From assembly GCA_031264325.1 (NCBI GenBank), contig JAISEE010000034.1:1-38797 (forward strand): a stretch of DNA of 38,797 nucleotides, in the 5' to 3' direction. The notes under the pieces are model-generated. The model ran no database searches, was not told the origin of the DNA, and saw only the letters and a program-made list of their open reading frames with translations. The stretch comes from Endomicrobium sp. GTDB taxonomy: Bacteria > Elusimicrobiota > Endomicrobiia > Endomicrobiales > Endomicrobiaceae. Positions within the stretch are counted from its first letter, which is position 1. Every line of letters begins with the position of its first letter. Position numbers and translations under genes: made by a program. Shown here piece by piece: positions 22,014 to 33,942 of the stretch.

Positions 22014-22430
22014 CTACATGCCTTTACGTTTTGTATCTAAACCTGACTTTAATTCTGTAATAGATTTTTTTAATTCAGTTTCTATAACTGACATATCAAC
22101 AAATTTTTTTCTCTTTTCTTTCATATCTTTTGCAAGTTTTACAGCCTGCTCTATCTTATGTTTATTAGCATTGTCAGAATTTACTGCAAACTCTGCTATT
22201 ACATTGATATTCTTATTTGTAACCTCTGCAAAACCACCTGTAATAGTTACCTTTTTTATGCTATCTGAAGACTTAAGTATTATCTCACCATGTTTTAAGT
22301 TAGTTACAAGCCCCTCATGTCCAGGTAAGACCGTTATTGTACCCTTTGCTGTAGGAAAAGAAGCAGAGTGTATCTCTCCTTTAAAAATAAACCCTTGTGG
22401 TGATAAAATTTCTATTTCAAAATTATTCAT
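22014..22430 (-). CDS. atpC: F1Fo ATP synthase epsilon subunit
   Basis: ORF 138 aa; ILSPQGFIFKGEI...LPGHEGLVT.L motifs. Confidence 0.94.
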   Translation of the reverse strand: MNNFEIEILSPQGFIFKGEIHSASFPTAKGTITVLPGHEGLVTNLKHGEIILKSSDSIKKVTITGGFAEVTNKNINVIAEFAVNSDNANKHKIEQAVKLAKDMKEKRKKFVDMSVIETELKKSITELKSGLDTKRKGM

Positions 22431-22455
22431 ATTTTTTTTGTTTTATATTTTAATT

Positions 22456-24689
<2,234 letters not shown>

Positions 24690-24715
<26 letters not shown>

Positions 24716-26231
24716 AATTGTTTACACTTTTAAATTCATTAATCTCTTTTTCAAGTTCAGCTTTCAATGCATCATCTATTTTTATGTTTGTTGATAATTT
24801 TTCTACAGTCTCTGGGTATGTTTTTTTAACATAGTCTATCATTTGATGTTCAACTTTTATAATTTTGTCAATATCTATATTATCAAGAAGTCCTGACGTG
24901 ACAGCAAAAATTGACAATATTTCAGAAACTTCATCGTAAGGCTTATATTGGGGTTGTTTAAGAATTTCTGAAATTCTTTTTCCTCTTTCTAGTCGTTTCA
25001 ATGTGTCTTCATCTAAATCACTTCCAAACTGCGCAAAAGCCTGAAGTTCTCTAAATTGAGAAAGTTCAAGTCTTACAGGGCCTGACAACTGCTTCATTGG
25101 TTTAGTTTGGGCCGCACTGCCAACACGAGACACAGAAAGTCCAACGTTAATAGCCGGTACTATGCCTGCGTTAAATAAATCAGCTTCTAAATATATCTGT
25201 CCATCTGTTATAGAAACAACATTTGTAGGAATATATGCTGACAAATCATTTCCTTGAGTTTCAATAATTGGTAGAGCTGTAATTGACCCTCCGCCTTTTT
25301 TATCTGACATTCTTGCAGATCTTTCAAGAAGTCTTGAGTGTAAATAGAAAATATCACCAGGGTAAGCTTCACGCCCTGCAGGTCTTTTAATTAACAATGA
25401 AATCTGTCTATATGCCCATGCGTGTTTTGTCAAATCATCGTAAACAATTAAAACATCTTCTCCTTTGTCCATAAAATATTCACCAATTGTAGAGGCTGCA
25501 AGAGGAGCAATGTATTGCATTGAAGCAGGATCAGAAGCTGTTGCAGCCACAATTATGGTGTACTCCATAGCTCCTTCTTCTTTTAACTTTGCAACTATTG
25601 AGGCTAAGTTAGACTGTTTTTGTCCAATTGAACAATATATACATATAACTCTTTTTAAACCTATATCAAACTTTTTTTGATTTATTATAGTATCTATGGC
25701 TATGGCAGTTTTCCCTGTGTTTCTATCTCCGATTATAAGTTCTCTTTGGCCTCTTCCTATAGGCGTAATAACATCTATAGCTTTAATCCCAGTTTTTAAA
25801 GGCGTATCAACTGAACTTCTTTCAATAATCCCCGGTGCTATTTTTTCAACTGAATAATAAGATGGATTGGTATGTTTAAGTTCGTTTCCGTCTATAGGTT
25901 CTCCAAGAGTGTTAACAACCCTTCCTATAAGTTTGTCCGAAACAGGAACATTCAAAACTTTTCCAGTTGACTTCACCTTCATTCCACGCGAAACGTGTCC
26001 AGTATTTTTAACTAGAACAATTGAAACAAAATCTTCATCAATGTTTAATACAAATCCTACAGAGCTATCATCAAACTCTATTTTTTCATAATACCCTGCA
26101 TTAGAAAGTCCTGAAGCTTTCACAATTTCATCACCAACACTTTCTACAACTCCAAAATTTATAAGTTCAGGATTTGTCTGAGTGGAATACAATTCTTTTT
26201 CAATTTTTTGTATTATTTCTTCTGGTTTCAT
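24690..26231 (-). CDS. atpA: F1Fo ATP synthase alpha subunit
   Basis: ORF 513 aa; IGDRNTGKTAIAIDTI, VIYDDL-like VYDDLTKHAWAYRQ, GREAYPGDIFYLHSRLLER. Confidence 0.97.
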
Positions 26232-26587
26232 TTCAGTCTCTCTTTTATGACATTTAAGATTATTTTTACTATCCCTGAAATGCTATAATCTAAAATGAAG
26301 TCGCTATATTTAAAACATACACCGGCGACAACATTTACATCATCACGCTTAAAAGTAATTTTCTTACCAAGAAATATTGTTTCTATTTTATTTTTATTAG
26401 CGTCACTAAGTTCTCCTGCAAAGGTTGCAAGAACATTTTTATCTTTTATCTCATCAGATAAAATGCGAATAAATGTCTTAACATCTTGCCTTGAAAAGTT
26501 TGAATAAATCCAATTTAAATTTTTTTCCGACAACTCATCATATTCAACTATTGACTTTGCAAGTTCTTTAATTTGTGATCTTTTCAT
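26228..26587 (-). CDS. atpH: F1Fo ATP synthase delta subunit (short)
   Basis: ORF 119 aa between atpF and atpA; C-terminal GVCFKYSDFILDYSISGIVKIIL matches the delta C-terminal pattern; N-terminal domain abbreviated. Confidence 0.85.
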   Translation of the reverse strand: MKRSQIKELAKSIVEYDELSEKNLNWIYSNFSRQDVKTFIRILSDEIKDKNVLATFAGELSDANKNKIETIFLGKKITFKRDDVNVVAGVCFKYSDFILDYSISGIVKIILNVIKERLK

Positions 26588-27077
26588 CTATCTTTTCCAG
26601 AGCACGAGACATTAACTTTTGCTTTTCTTCTTCACTAAATAGCTCTGACAAAACTTTAGATAAAATCTTGCTTGAAATATCAACAGATATTTTACCTATT
26701 TGTCTACTCATATTTTCAAACTCAATAGAGGCTTTATTTTTTGCTTCTTCTATAATTTGCTGTGAACGGGACTTTGCTTCAACTAATGTTTTTTCTTTTA
26801 CTTCGTCAGCAGATGTTTTAATTGACATCATTAACTTGTCTGCGTCAACTTTAGCATTGGCAATAATTTTTTTTCGTTCCTCAGATGCACTTTCCAAAAC
26901 AACTTTTGCATTTTCAACATCTTGCAGAGATTGTTCTATTTTACGCTTCCTCTCGTCAAGTATTCTCTTTAAGGGCTTGAATAAAAAATTTTTAAGAATA
27001 AGCACTATGATGAAAAAATTTATCAACTGAAACAAAAACAACTTAGTTTCTAAACCAAATTTTTGTATTATTTCCAT
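26568..27077 (-). CDS. atpF: F1Fo ATP synthase b subunit
   Basis: ORF 169 aa; N-terminal TM, FLFKPLKRILDERKRKIEQSLQDVENA. Confidence 0.95.
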   Translation of the reverse strand: MEIIQKFGLETKLFLFQLINFFIIVLILKNFLFKPLKRILDERKRKIEQSLQDVENAKVVLESASEERKKIIANAKVDADKLMMSIKTSADEVKEKTLVEAKSRSQQIIEEAKNKASIEFENMSRQIGKISVDISSKILSKVLSELFSEEEKQKLMSRALEKIDEKITN

Positions 27078-27098
27078 TTTATCTCTTTTAATTTTGAA

Positions 27099-27302
<204 letters not shown>

Positions 27303-28031
27303 TTATTTAGTGTGTTTATCTGTCATAATATGCATAGATGTCATAGTGAGCATCGCAAATACAATAGCTTGAATAATAGCAATCATAAGTTCAAGCCCTA
27401 TAAAAGGTAAAGGAAGTACAAGCGGACATAAGCTATACATTGTTGCAATAACATTTTCTCCTGCAAAAATGTTTCCAAATAGACGAAAAGAAAATGATAT
27501 AAATTTTGGAAATTCATTTACAAACTCTAAAATACCAACAAATAAAAATACTGGAAACATTTTAAAAGTTATAAATCTCATAACGTATGATTTTATGCCT
27601 GTTTGCTTAATACTAAGACAATGGGTGGCTACAACTGATGTAACCGCAAGTGCCAATGTTAAATTTAAGTCGCTGGTAGCAGCTCTAAAAAGAGCAACGC
27701 CATGATGTCCTGAAAAAAATGTGTAAAATCTTATAGATTCAAATCCTGGAACTTGAGGTACTAAATTTGAAATTACTATAAACAAGAAAAAAGACAATAC
27801 CCAAGGATATATAAAAGATGCTCTTTTTTCATCAATATTTTCGGTTGTTTTTCTAAAAAAATCTGAAATAGCTTCAATGATATTTTGTACTTTACCAGGC
27901 TTAAGAGCAACTGATTTTCCAACTATTAAAACTAAAATTATAAGAATTATATCTGTAATTAGTGTGGTAACTACTGTATTTGTTATAGGGAAATCCGCTA
28001 TAGTAAACAGTAGATCCGGACTGATATGCAT
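27303..28031 (-). CDS. atpB: F1Fo ATP synthase a subunit
   Basis: ORF 242 aa; SFRLFGNIFAGE conserved Arg helix; first gene of atp operon. Confidence 0.96.
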   Translation of the reverse strand: MHISPDLLFTIADFPITNTVVTTLITDIILIILVLIVGKSVALKPGKVQNIIEAISDFFRKTTENIDEKRASFIYPWVLSFFLFIVISNLVPQVPGFESIRFYTFFSGHHGVALFRAATSDLNLTLALAVTSVVATHCLSIKQTGIKSYVMRFITFKMFPVFLFVGILEFVNEFPKFISFSFRLFGNIFAGENVIATMYSLCPLVLPLPFIGLELMIAIIQAIVFAMLTMTSMHIMTDKHTK

Positions 28032-28077
28032 ATCAGTTCCTCTTCCTCTTTTTTATGTTAAGTGTATTCTTAAAGTA

Positions 28078-28109
28078 TATAAATATATTTAAATTTAAAT
28101 ATATTTATA
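28078..28109. repeat. 32-bp perfect AT palindrome in the atp operon leader
   Basis: tataaatatatttaaa|tttaaatatatttata read directly. Confidence 0.8.
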
Positions 28110-28118
28110 ATTTATATT

Positions 28119-28146
28119 TTAATTATAGTCAGTTAATTATAGTCAG
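28119..28146 (-). promoter_or_regulatory. tandem 14-bp duplication carrying two TATAAT boxes upstream of atpB
   Basis: Plus strand ttaattatagtcag x2; minus strand CTGACTATAATTAACTGACTATAATTAA. Confidence 0.55.
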
Positions 28147-28805
28147 TGTTGAAATATTCTATGAATTTTATCATTTATTTAACTATTTAACACGTTTAAA
28201 TCCGTTCAAAAGCATAACAATACTCTTTTTAGCATTTATATTTTAAGAATTCAACTCCAAAATTTTTAAATGCTTATAGATATAAATTTCGTTTTGTCAA
28301 ATTTTTTTGAAAACAAGTACCAAGTTGTTTATAGGTTTCTAGATAATCATTTTTTCGTATAACACTCCAACTTTCAACAAAAGCTATGAATATCCTTCAA
28401 TAGTCTTTTAAAATGCCATTTATAAAATAAACTAATAAAATTTTTCACGTTGAAATATATAGAATTAAGCATTAATCATATTATAAATATACTGGTAACT
28501 GGCAATGATAAAAGTTAATAAGTATGGCATTAAAAAATTAAATTTATTCCAAATGTATTACTAATCCTTTTTCGATATAAACGCATCAATTAGTTTTACC
28601 ATTTGATAGTTATGTTACTGTTAACAAACCTGTTTAAATATATTATCTTAAAACATACTATATTAATTATACAAAATTCAGAGTTAAATTTCAAAATTCA
28701 GAAAATTTTTTTCTACCAAACAAGCCATTATCGTCAGTTTTTTATTTATCAATAAAAAAACAATAAACTTATAAACATTAAATTTAAAATATTTCGACAT
28801 ATATT

Positions 28806-28988
28806 TTGGCATTAAATAAGGAGAATTATTTTATTTTACCGTATAAAAAATTGTGTTTCTCAATTCACAGGCATGAAAAAACAAATCTTGTATGCAATAA
28901 ATCTGCACTAAAACATTTCATGAGCAATTTGCCAGACAAAAAAACAACTATGATAGACTATAAAACAAACTTTAACAGGTTTTTTTAA
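28806..28988 (+). pseudogene. 60-aa fragment, possibly the C-terminus of an alpha/beta hydrolase
   Basis: NLVCNKSALKHFMSNLPDKKTTMIDYKTNFNRFF resembles the D.IV.N..A..FF..L..KDKT.IEY....H.F end of S33-type hydrolases; start is TTG and upstream domain is absent. Confidence 0.3.
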
Positions 28989-30345
28989 ATAATTTTTATT
29001 TATACTATTTTATATGTTTATAGAGTTTGTTTCTCTTCTATAAGTAAAATTAAATCTATTAAAAGCTAAAAACATAACTATAGGAAAGATAAGATGCGAA
29101 TTTTAAAAAAATCATACGAAAATAATAAAACAAACTGATTGACAAAAAAAATGGAAGTAATGCTAGACTACTAAGTAACGTGTCTGTCTTTTATATTTTG
29201 TATCCTAAAGTTAAAACAAAAAAAATTAAAGACAAGGGAAATTGTAAAACCTGTTATGTTTTTGTAATATCATAATGTCAAAATATTTATTTTCAGTATG
29301 AGCTTTCCATTAAACAAAGTTGTGTTTTAATGTGTTTCAATTTAATAAAAAGTATTAATGATTTTCTCAAAACGAATATGTGTTAATATATTAAAATAAA
29401 TGAACCCTTTCAGCACAATAGAGTTTATGTTTAATTATTTCTAAAATTGAAACCCACGTTAAATATTCTGGAGGACCAACTATTGTTTTTTTGCTTTATA
29501 TTTTTGTTATATATTATATTATATATAACAAAAATTGATAGAAATGAAACAATAAATATACATACATATATTTACATACATATTTACATATTATAGATTG
29601 TCAAAATATTGTCAATAATTTATTGTTGACCTTATTTTTATAATACAAGCAAGTGTATTTGAGTATATTTCATAGTGTAGTAAGAACGATAAACACTAAA
29701 GCAAAACCAAGTCATGTTACTTTTCTATATACCTTGATACCTTATATGACAAGGAGGGATATGCTAAAATCATAAGCCATAAAATAGCAAGGTAAATTTT
29801 TTTATAAAAAACATAAATAAAGTGAGATCTATAAGTTTCATCATATATAATCGAAAAGTTATTAAAGAAATTGTGTTTTTGTTAAAATTTAATTATTTAT
29901 CAATATAGTATAAAACTATGTCATAATATATAAATTTTTTAAGAAAATTGTTTAAGCTTGTAAGTTTGAAAGAAAAAAACGGAATGAAAAATAAACCAGT
30001 AGCAATAAAAGTAAAACTACGGATAAAATACAAATGGGTTTATTTTTAAATAAAACAAAATCGTCGCAATAAAAAAATTTTATACTTTTTTTAATAAATG
30101 CAATGACATTATATTTTCATTTATGTTAGAGTTCGTACTTAATGTGGAAAAATATAATTTTTGATACTTTTAAAATTTTTTTATTAAGTATTTATTTATA
30201 AAGTATTAGTAAAATGTTGATACAACACCTAAATATGTTTACTGATTAGCTTAACAGAAGCCGTATGATCTTTGGCAAAATTATAGTTATAGGCAAAGTG
30301 TTTATCATAATTAAAAACAATAAAATTGAAAGATAAGGATTTAAG

Positions 30346-30852
30346 ATGAAAAAACTTGTTTTTATAACTGCTCCCAAACTATTTAGAGACGAAGAGTATT
30401 TTACACCTAAAAAAATTATAGAAAAAGCAGGCATAGAAGTAATTACAGCAAGTATAAAAATAGGAAAACTCATAGGGCGATTTGGTTATAAAACTGTAAG
30501 TACAATCTTAATTTCTGATATTAAGTCTTCTGATTTTGACGCTATAGTTTATATCGGTGGCAATGGATCAAGTGTATTTTTTGAAAACAAGTACACATTA
30601 CAACTTGCAAACGAATTTTTTAAGCAAAATAAACCTCTTGCTGCAATATGTATCGCGGGTGTTATTTTGGCAAATTCAGGTGTATTAAAAGGCAGGAAAG
30701 CCACTGTTTACATTGATGGGAAAGAAGCTTTGGTAAGAGGCGGAGCTGATTACACAGGCAATTCTTTAGAAGTTGACGGAAACATCATTACTGCAAATGG
30801 ACCTAATGTTGTAGAAGAGTTCGGCAAAGCAATTGTAAAAGCAATAATCTAA
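30346..30852 (+). CDS. DJ-1/PfpI family protein
   Basis: ORF 168 aa; FRDEEYFTPKKIIEKAGIEV, VYIGGNGSS, AAICIAGVILANSGVLKGRKAT (nucleophile Cys elbow). Confidence 0.92.
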   Translation: MKKLVFITAPKLFRDEEYFTPKKIIEKAGIEVITASIKIGKLIGRFGYKTVSTILISDIKSSDFDAIVYIGGNGSSVFFENKYTLQLANEFFKQNKPLAAICIAGVILANSGVLKGRKATVYIDGKEALVRGGADYTGNSLEVDGNIITANGPNVVEEFGKAIVKAII

Positions 30853-30989
30853 AACACAGCGATATTGTCCTTCTATAACTGAAAAAGCCTTATACTGTAT
30901 CTGAATCTGATACAATGTTAAAAACAGTTATAAATAATATAAACTATACACAACACACATTTCCCACAAAATATATAACGCTTTTCACA

Positions 30990-31640
30990 TTCACGACTAG
31001 GGGTGTCAACTTTTATTATCGTAACATATCTCTCAAGTTTCTCAAAAAAATTTTACATATACTTATACTGTGTTTCATCAATTTGAATTGTCTTGCTCTT
31101 ATGTCCACCGTATTAATAAACCCATCTTGTCAAGCTACGCAAACAACACGTCATGCTTGTAACAACACCAGCCCATTGCTAAGTATGGTACCAGGGGAGA
31201 GGTTTATAACTTACTTCACAAGAACCCAAAGTACTATATAACGCTATAACAGCGCCATATCTTTCATGAGGTGTTTCTTACTTGACGCCAACTCACGCAC
31301 TGACACCAATAAATATTTCCAAACTTTACTATCTACTCATGACCCTTTATCCACACACTAAAAGCTTTTTCAATATGTCAAAATGTCAAACTATGAAAGA
31401 ACACCTTCCATTTATCTTTTCCAAATGCAATATCGCTATCTCGTTATTTGTAATATAATTTTATTTCTTTTGCCGTTGTATGTAACATCTAAATATTTAC
31501 TCATATACACTTACTTTATCTCTAACCCTTATCGCTTAGTTTTATATTTTCACACACTAAACATTTAACACTCCACGCTATTCACTTCGCATGCTCTTTC
31601 ATAAATACAGCATCGTTAAACTTCATCTATCTTTTCTTAC
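30990..31640 (-). pseudogene. candidate degraded transposase (IS1-like)
   Basis: Minus-strand frames: KCLVCENIKLSDKG (zinc-ribbon-like), MEGVLSF...AFSVWIKGHE (SFRSIAR...WIKKH-like), HKSKTIQIDETQ / ICKIFLRNLRD (K..T..IE..N..R.FLARLRR-like); many stops. Confidence 0.4.
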
Positions 31641-31974
31641 TCACTACTAGACATTTATCGATATATTTTCTTCGTATTTATAGTCATCATTATATTGCCT
31701 CTGTTGTTTATTGTGTCCCATTTTATTCTTGTTATCTCTTTATTTCTAAGTACCATATTTCTTTTTTGCAATACATTTTCTCTTACTTTTTTATCAGTTG
31801 ACTTTATTACTATCTTTATTTTTTATCCTTCTTAATAGTTCAAATATTTACTAGATGTAAAAAACTTTTTTGGAAAATTTATATGATATAAAACTATGGA
31901 TATGTAACAAAAATATGAAAATTTATGATAAAAAACAAATCATATATATATCATACAATGCAAAATACAAAAAT

Positions 31975-32796
31975 CGAAGAATACAAAAGAGTCTTAAAAA
32001 AATACATGGATAATTTGGAAAATAGGTTCTTAGCATAATTCTACCGCATGAAAATAATATTATGTTAATTAAATTTTGACTATTGGGTACCTAACGATAT
32101 CACTTGGCATAAATAAAATCCAATACAAACTTTTTAGATACTCGCTTCATAAATGCGACAGAAGCTTTTTCCTGGTGTTCAAAATTGAAAAATCATAAAA
32201 ATATACTTTTAATCATAAATTGATAAGCACAGTTTAACAATGGTGATAAATAAATGACCTCAGTCTGAAATATTAATTTATGTATTGTGGTAATAAAAGA
32301 ATTGAAGACAAAGACGGCAAAAAGGTCTATTCCAGACAAAAGAAGCCATAGAAATTTTAAAAGTGGCAACTCTTTCAACTACAAAACAAAACGACGTAGT
32401 TTTATGCCCCTTCTTTTTGGCACAGACATAACAAGCAGTCGCTAAAAGTTTTGTCATAAATTTATCAGCCTAAAAAATTGTATACAGATATAATAACAAT
32501 AACGAGAATAAAAAAAACATAAATAGTTTATTATCTAAAGGCAGTCTGGATTGAAACGCTTAAAAAAACAATAAAAATTTTTTTGTAAATCTCATTAAAA
32601 AAATATTATAGGTATAGGTGAATTTTTTATATACCCACTAAAAGATGTAGATATAATAAACAAACTAAAGCTTTATCAGGCGGTAATTTACATTATGAAG
32701 ATACTAACCGGCTATATCCATAAAATAGAAATTATTATTCAACAAGCATTGTCCCATGTAAACAAGTTGAAATTATGGTTGTACTTAAAACAATAA
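31975..32796 (+). pseudogene. degraded CcrM/HinfI-type adenine-specific DNA methyltransferase with C-terminal RAMA-like segment
   Basis: Plus-strand fragments in order: EYKRVLKKY; FDYWVPNDITWHK..NPIQ; KYTFNHK; NKRIEDKDGKKVYSRQKKP; EAIEILKVATLSTTKQNDVVLCPFF....QAVAKSFV; ALSGGNLHYED; GYIHKIEIIIQQALS..N...W. These mirror NDIIWHK.NP, KDKDGKK.H.TQKP, GDVVLDPFFGTGTTGAVAK, and GSIHK...QQA.SCNGW.YW. Confidence 0.85.
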
Positions 32797-33122
32797 ATTG
32801 CCATTGCTTGATGATTTGAAAATAAAGTATACAAAAATATATCATAACAAAGTACAAAATTTAATTTTTTTGTCATACTTTACTTGTGGGACTATCTTAG
32901 TGGCTATTGTCTTGTTTAAAATTTACCATAAAGTGTGTAACTCTATAAAAAAAATACTAAATATGTGATATCATTATGATTATTACAACTTTTTACAAAA
33001 AAAACTATCACTCAAAAAAACAAATGAAAATGATGACAAAAGTATTAAAATATTAATGTGGTCAAGCAAAAAATTGAACACAGTAATACAGTATATACAA
33101 ATTTCAAATTACATGAACATTT

Positions 33123-33150
33123 TTAACTGTTGATTACAATCAACAGTTAA
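33123..33150. repeat. perfect hairpin-forming inverted repeat, 12-bp arms, 4-nt loop
   Basis: ttaactgttgat-taca-atcaacagttaa read directly. Confidence 0.8.
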
Positions 33151-33310
33151 TGTAAAAAAAACCAAAATAAAATTATAAACAACAAATGAGTAATTTGATA
33201 AGACTTATAATGCTCAATAATTTTAAACTACTATCGTTTCTTGTCAGATGATATATATTAAAAACCATTACAACATCTCAATATTCAGAAACATAAAACA
33301 TATCAAACAA

Positions 33311-33381
33311 GCGGGCGATGGGATTTGAACCCACGACCTTCTCGTTGGCAACGAGACGTTCTACCACTGAACTACACCCGC
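33311..33381 (-). tRNA. tRNA-Gly (anticodon GCC)
   Basis: Cloverleaf: acceptor GCGGGTG/CGCCCGC, anticodon loop TTGCCAA in TCTCG/CGAGA stem, GGTTCAAATCC T-loop. Confidence 0.96.
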
Positions 33382-33399
33382 AAAAATACCTAATTAAAT

Positions 33400-33480
33400 G
33401 CTGAGGGCGGGATTTGAACCCGCAATCCAATTAGGACACGCCCCTCAAACGTGCGCGTATACCAATTCCGCCACCTCAGC
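33400..33480 (-). tRNA. tRNA-Leu (anticodon GAG)
   Basis: Class II cloverleaf: acceptor GCTGAGG/CCTCAGC, loop TTGAGGG, long variable arm, GGTTCAAATCC T-loop. Confidence 0.95.
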
Positions 33481-33495
33481 AAACGGTTTATTTAC

Positions 33496-33804
33496 TTACC
33501 TGGTTTTTACAGAGTCTTCTGTAGGGATACTTGGAAGTCGGCTTATAATAGATGTCATGCTTATATTTGTTGAAAGTTTTGTAAGCATCAAAGATGTAAA
33601 CAAAAATATACAAGCCATAATTATCGTCATTTTTTTTACAAAAGCCATCCCAGAAGATGCATTAAAAATTTGATCAGAACCACCTCCGACTCCAAAAATA
33701 CCTCCAATTCCTCCACTTTTTTTTGCCTGTAGAAGAACTATAAAAATTAATCCTATACATATTGAATAATGAGCAAACTTAAAAACAAAGAATAAAAAGT
33801 TCAT
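33496..33804 (-). CDS. secG: preprotein translocase subunit SecG
   Basis: ORF 102 aa; IFIVLLQAKKSGGIGGIFGVGGGSDQIF. Confidence 0.94.
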   Translation of the reverse strand: MNFLFFVFKFAHYSICIGLIFIVLLQAKKSGGIGGIFGVGGGSDQIFNASSGMAFVKKMTIIMACIFLFTSLMLTKLSTNISMTSIISRLPSIPTEDSVKTR

Positions 33805-33942
33805 AATATTGCTATTTTATAACAAAAAACTTGGTGTGTCAAATTGTTTTTACTTATTGTTGATGTTTTTGTAAGTTTTTATTATGAAAATATTTGGAAC
33901 GTTAATTGAAATGAAAACTGAAACATAGACATTATATTTATT

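Noticed and set aside
29136-29170. TTGACA...TAGACT as a promoter of an unannotated RNA
   Set aside because: Spacer is 19 nt and no downstream RNA gene or ORF could be recognised.
30246-30473. 75-aa minus ORF overlapping the start of the DJ-1 gene
   Set aside because: Antisense to the DJ-1/PfpI CDS, hydrophobic low-complexity translation, no family.
30915-31241. 108-aa plus-strand ORF as a real gene
   Set aside because: No family, no clear RBS, skewed composition better explained as the antisense of a decayed minus-strand element.
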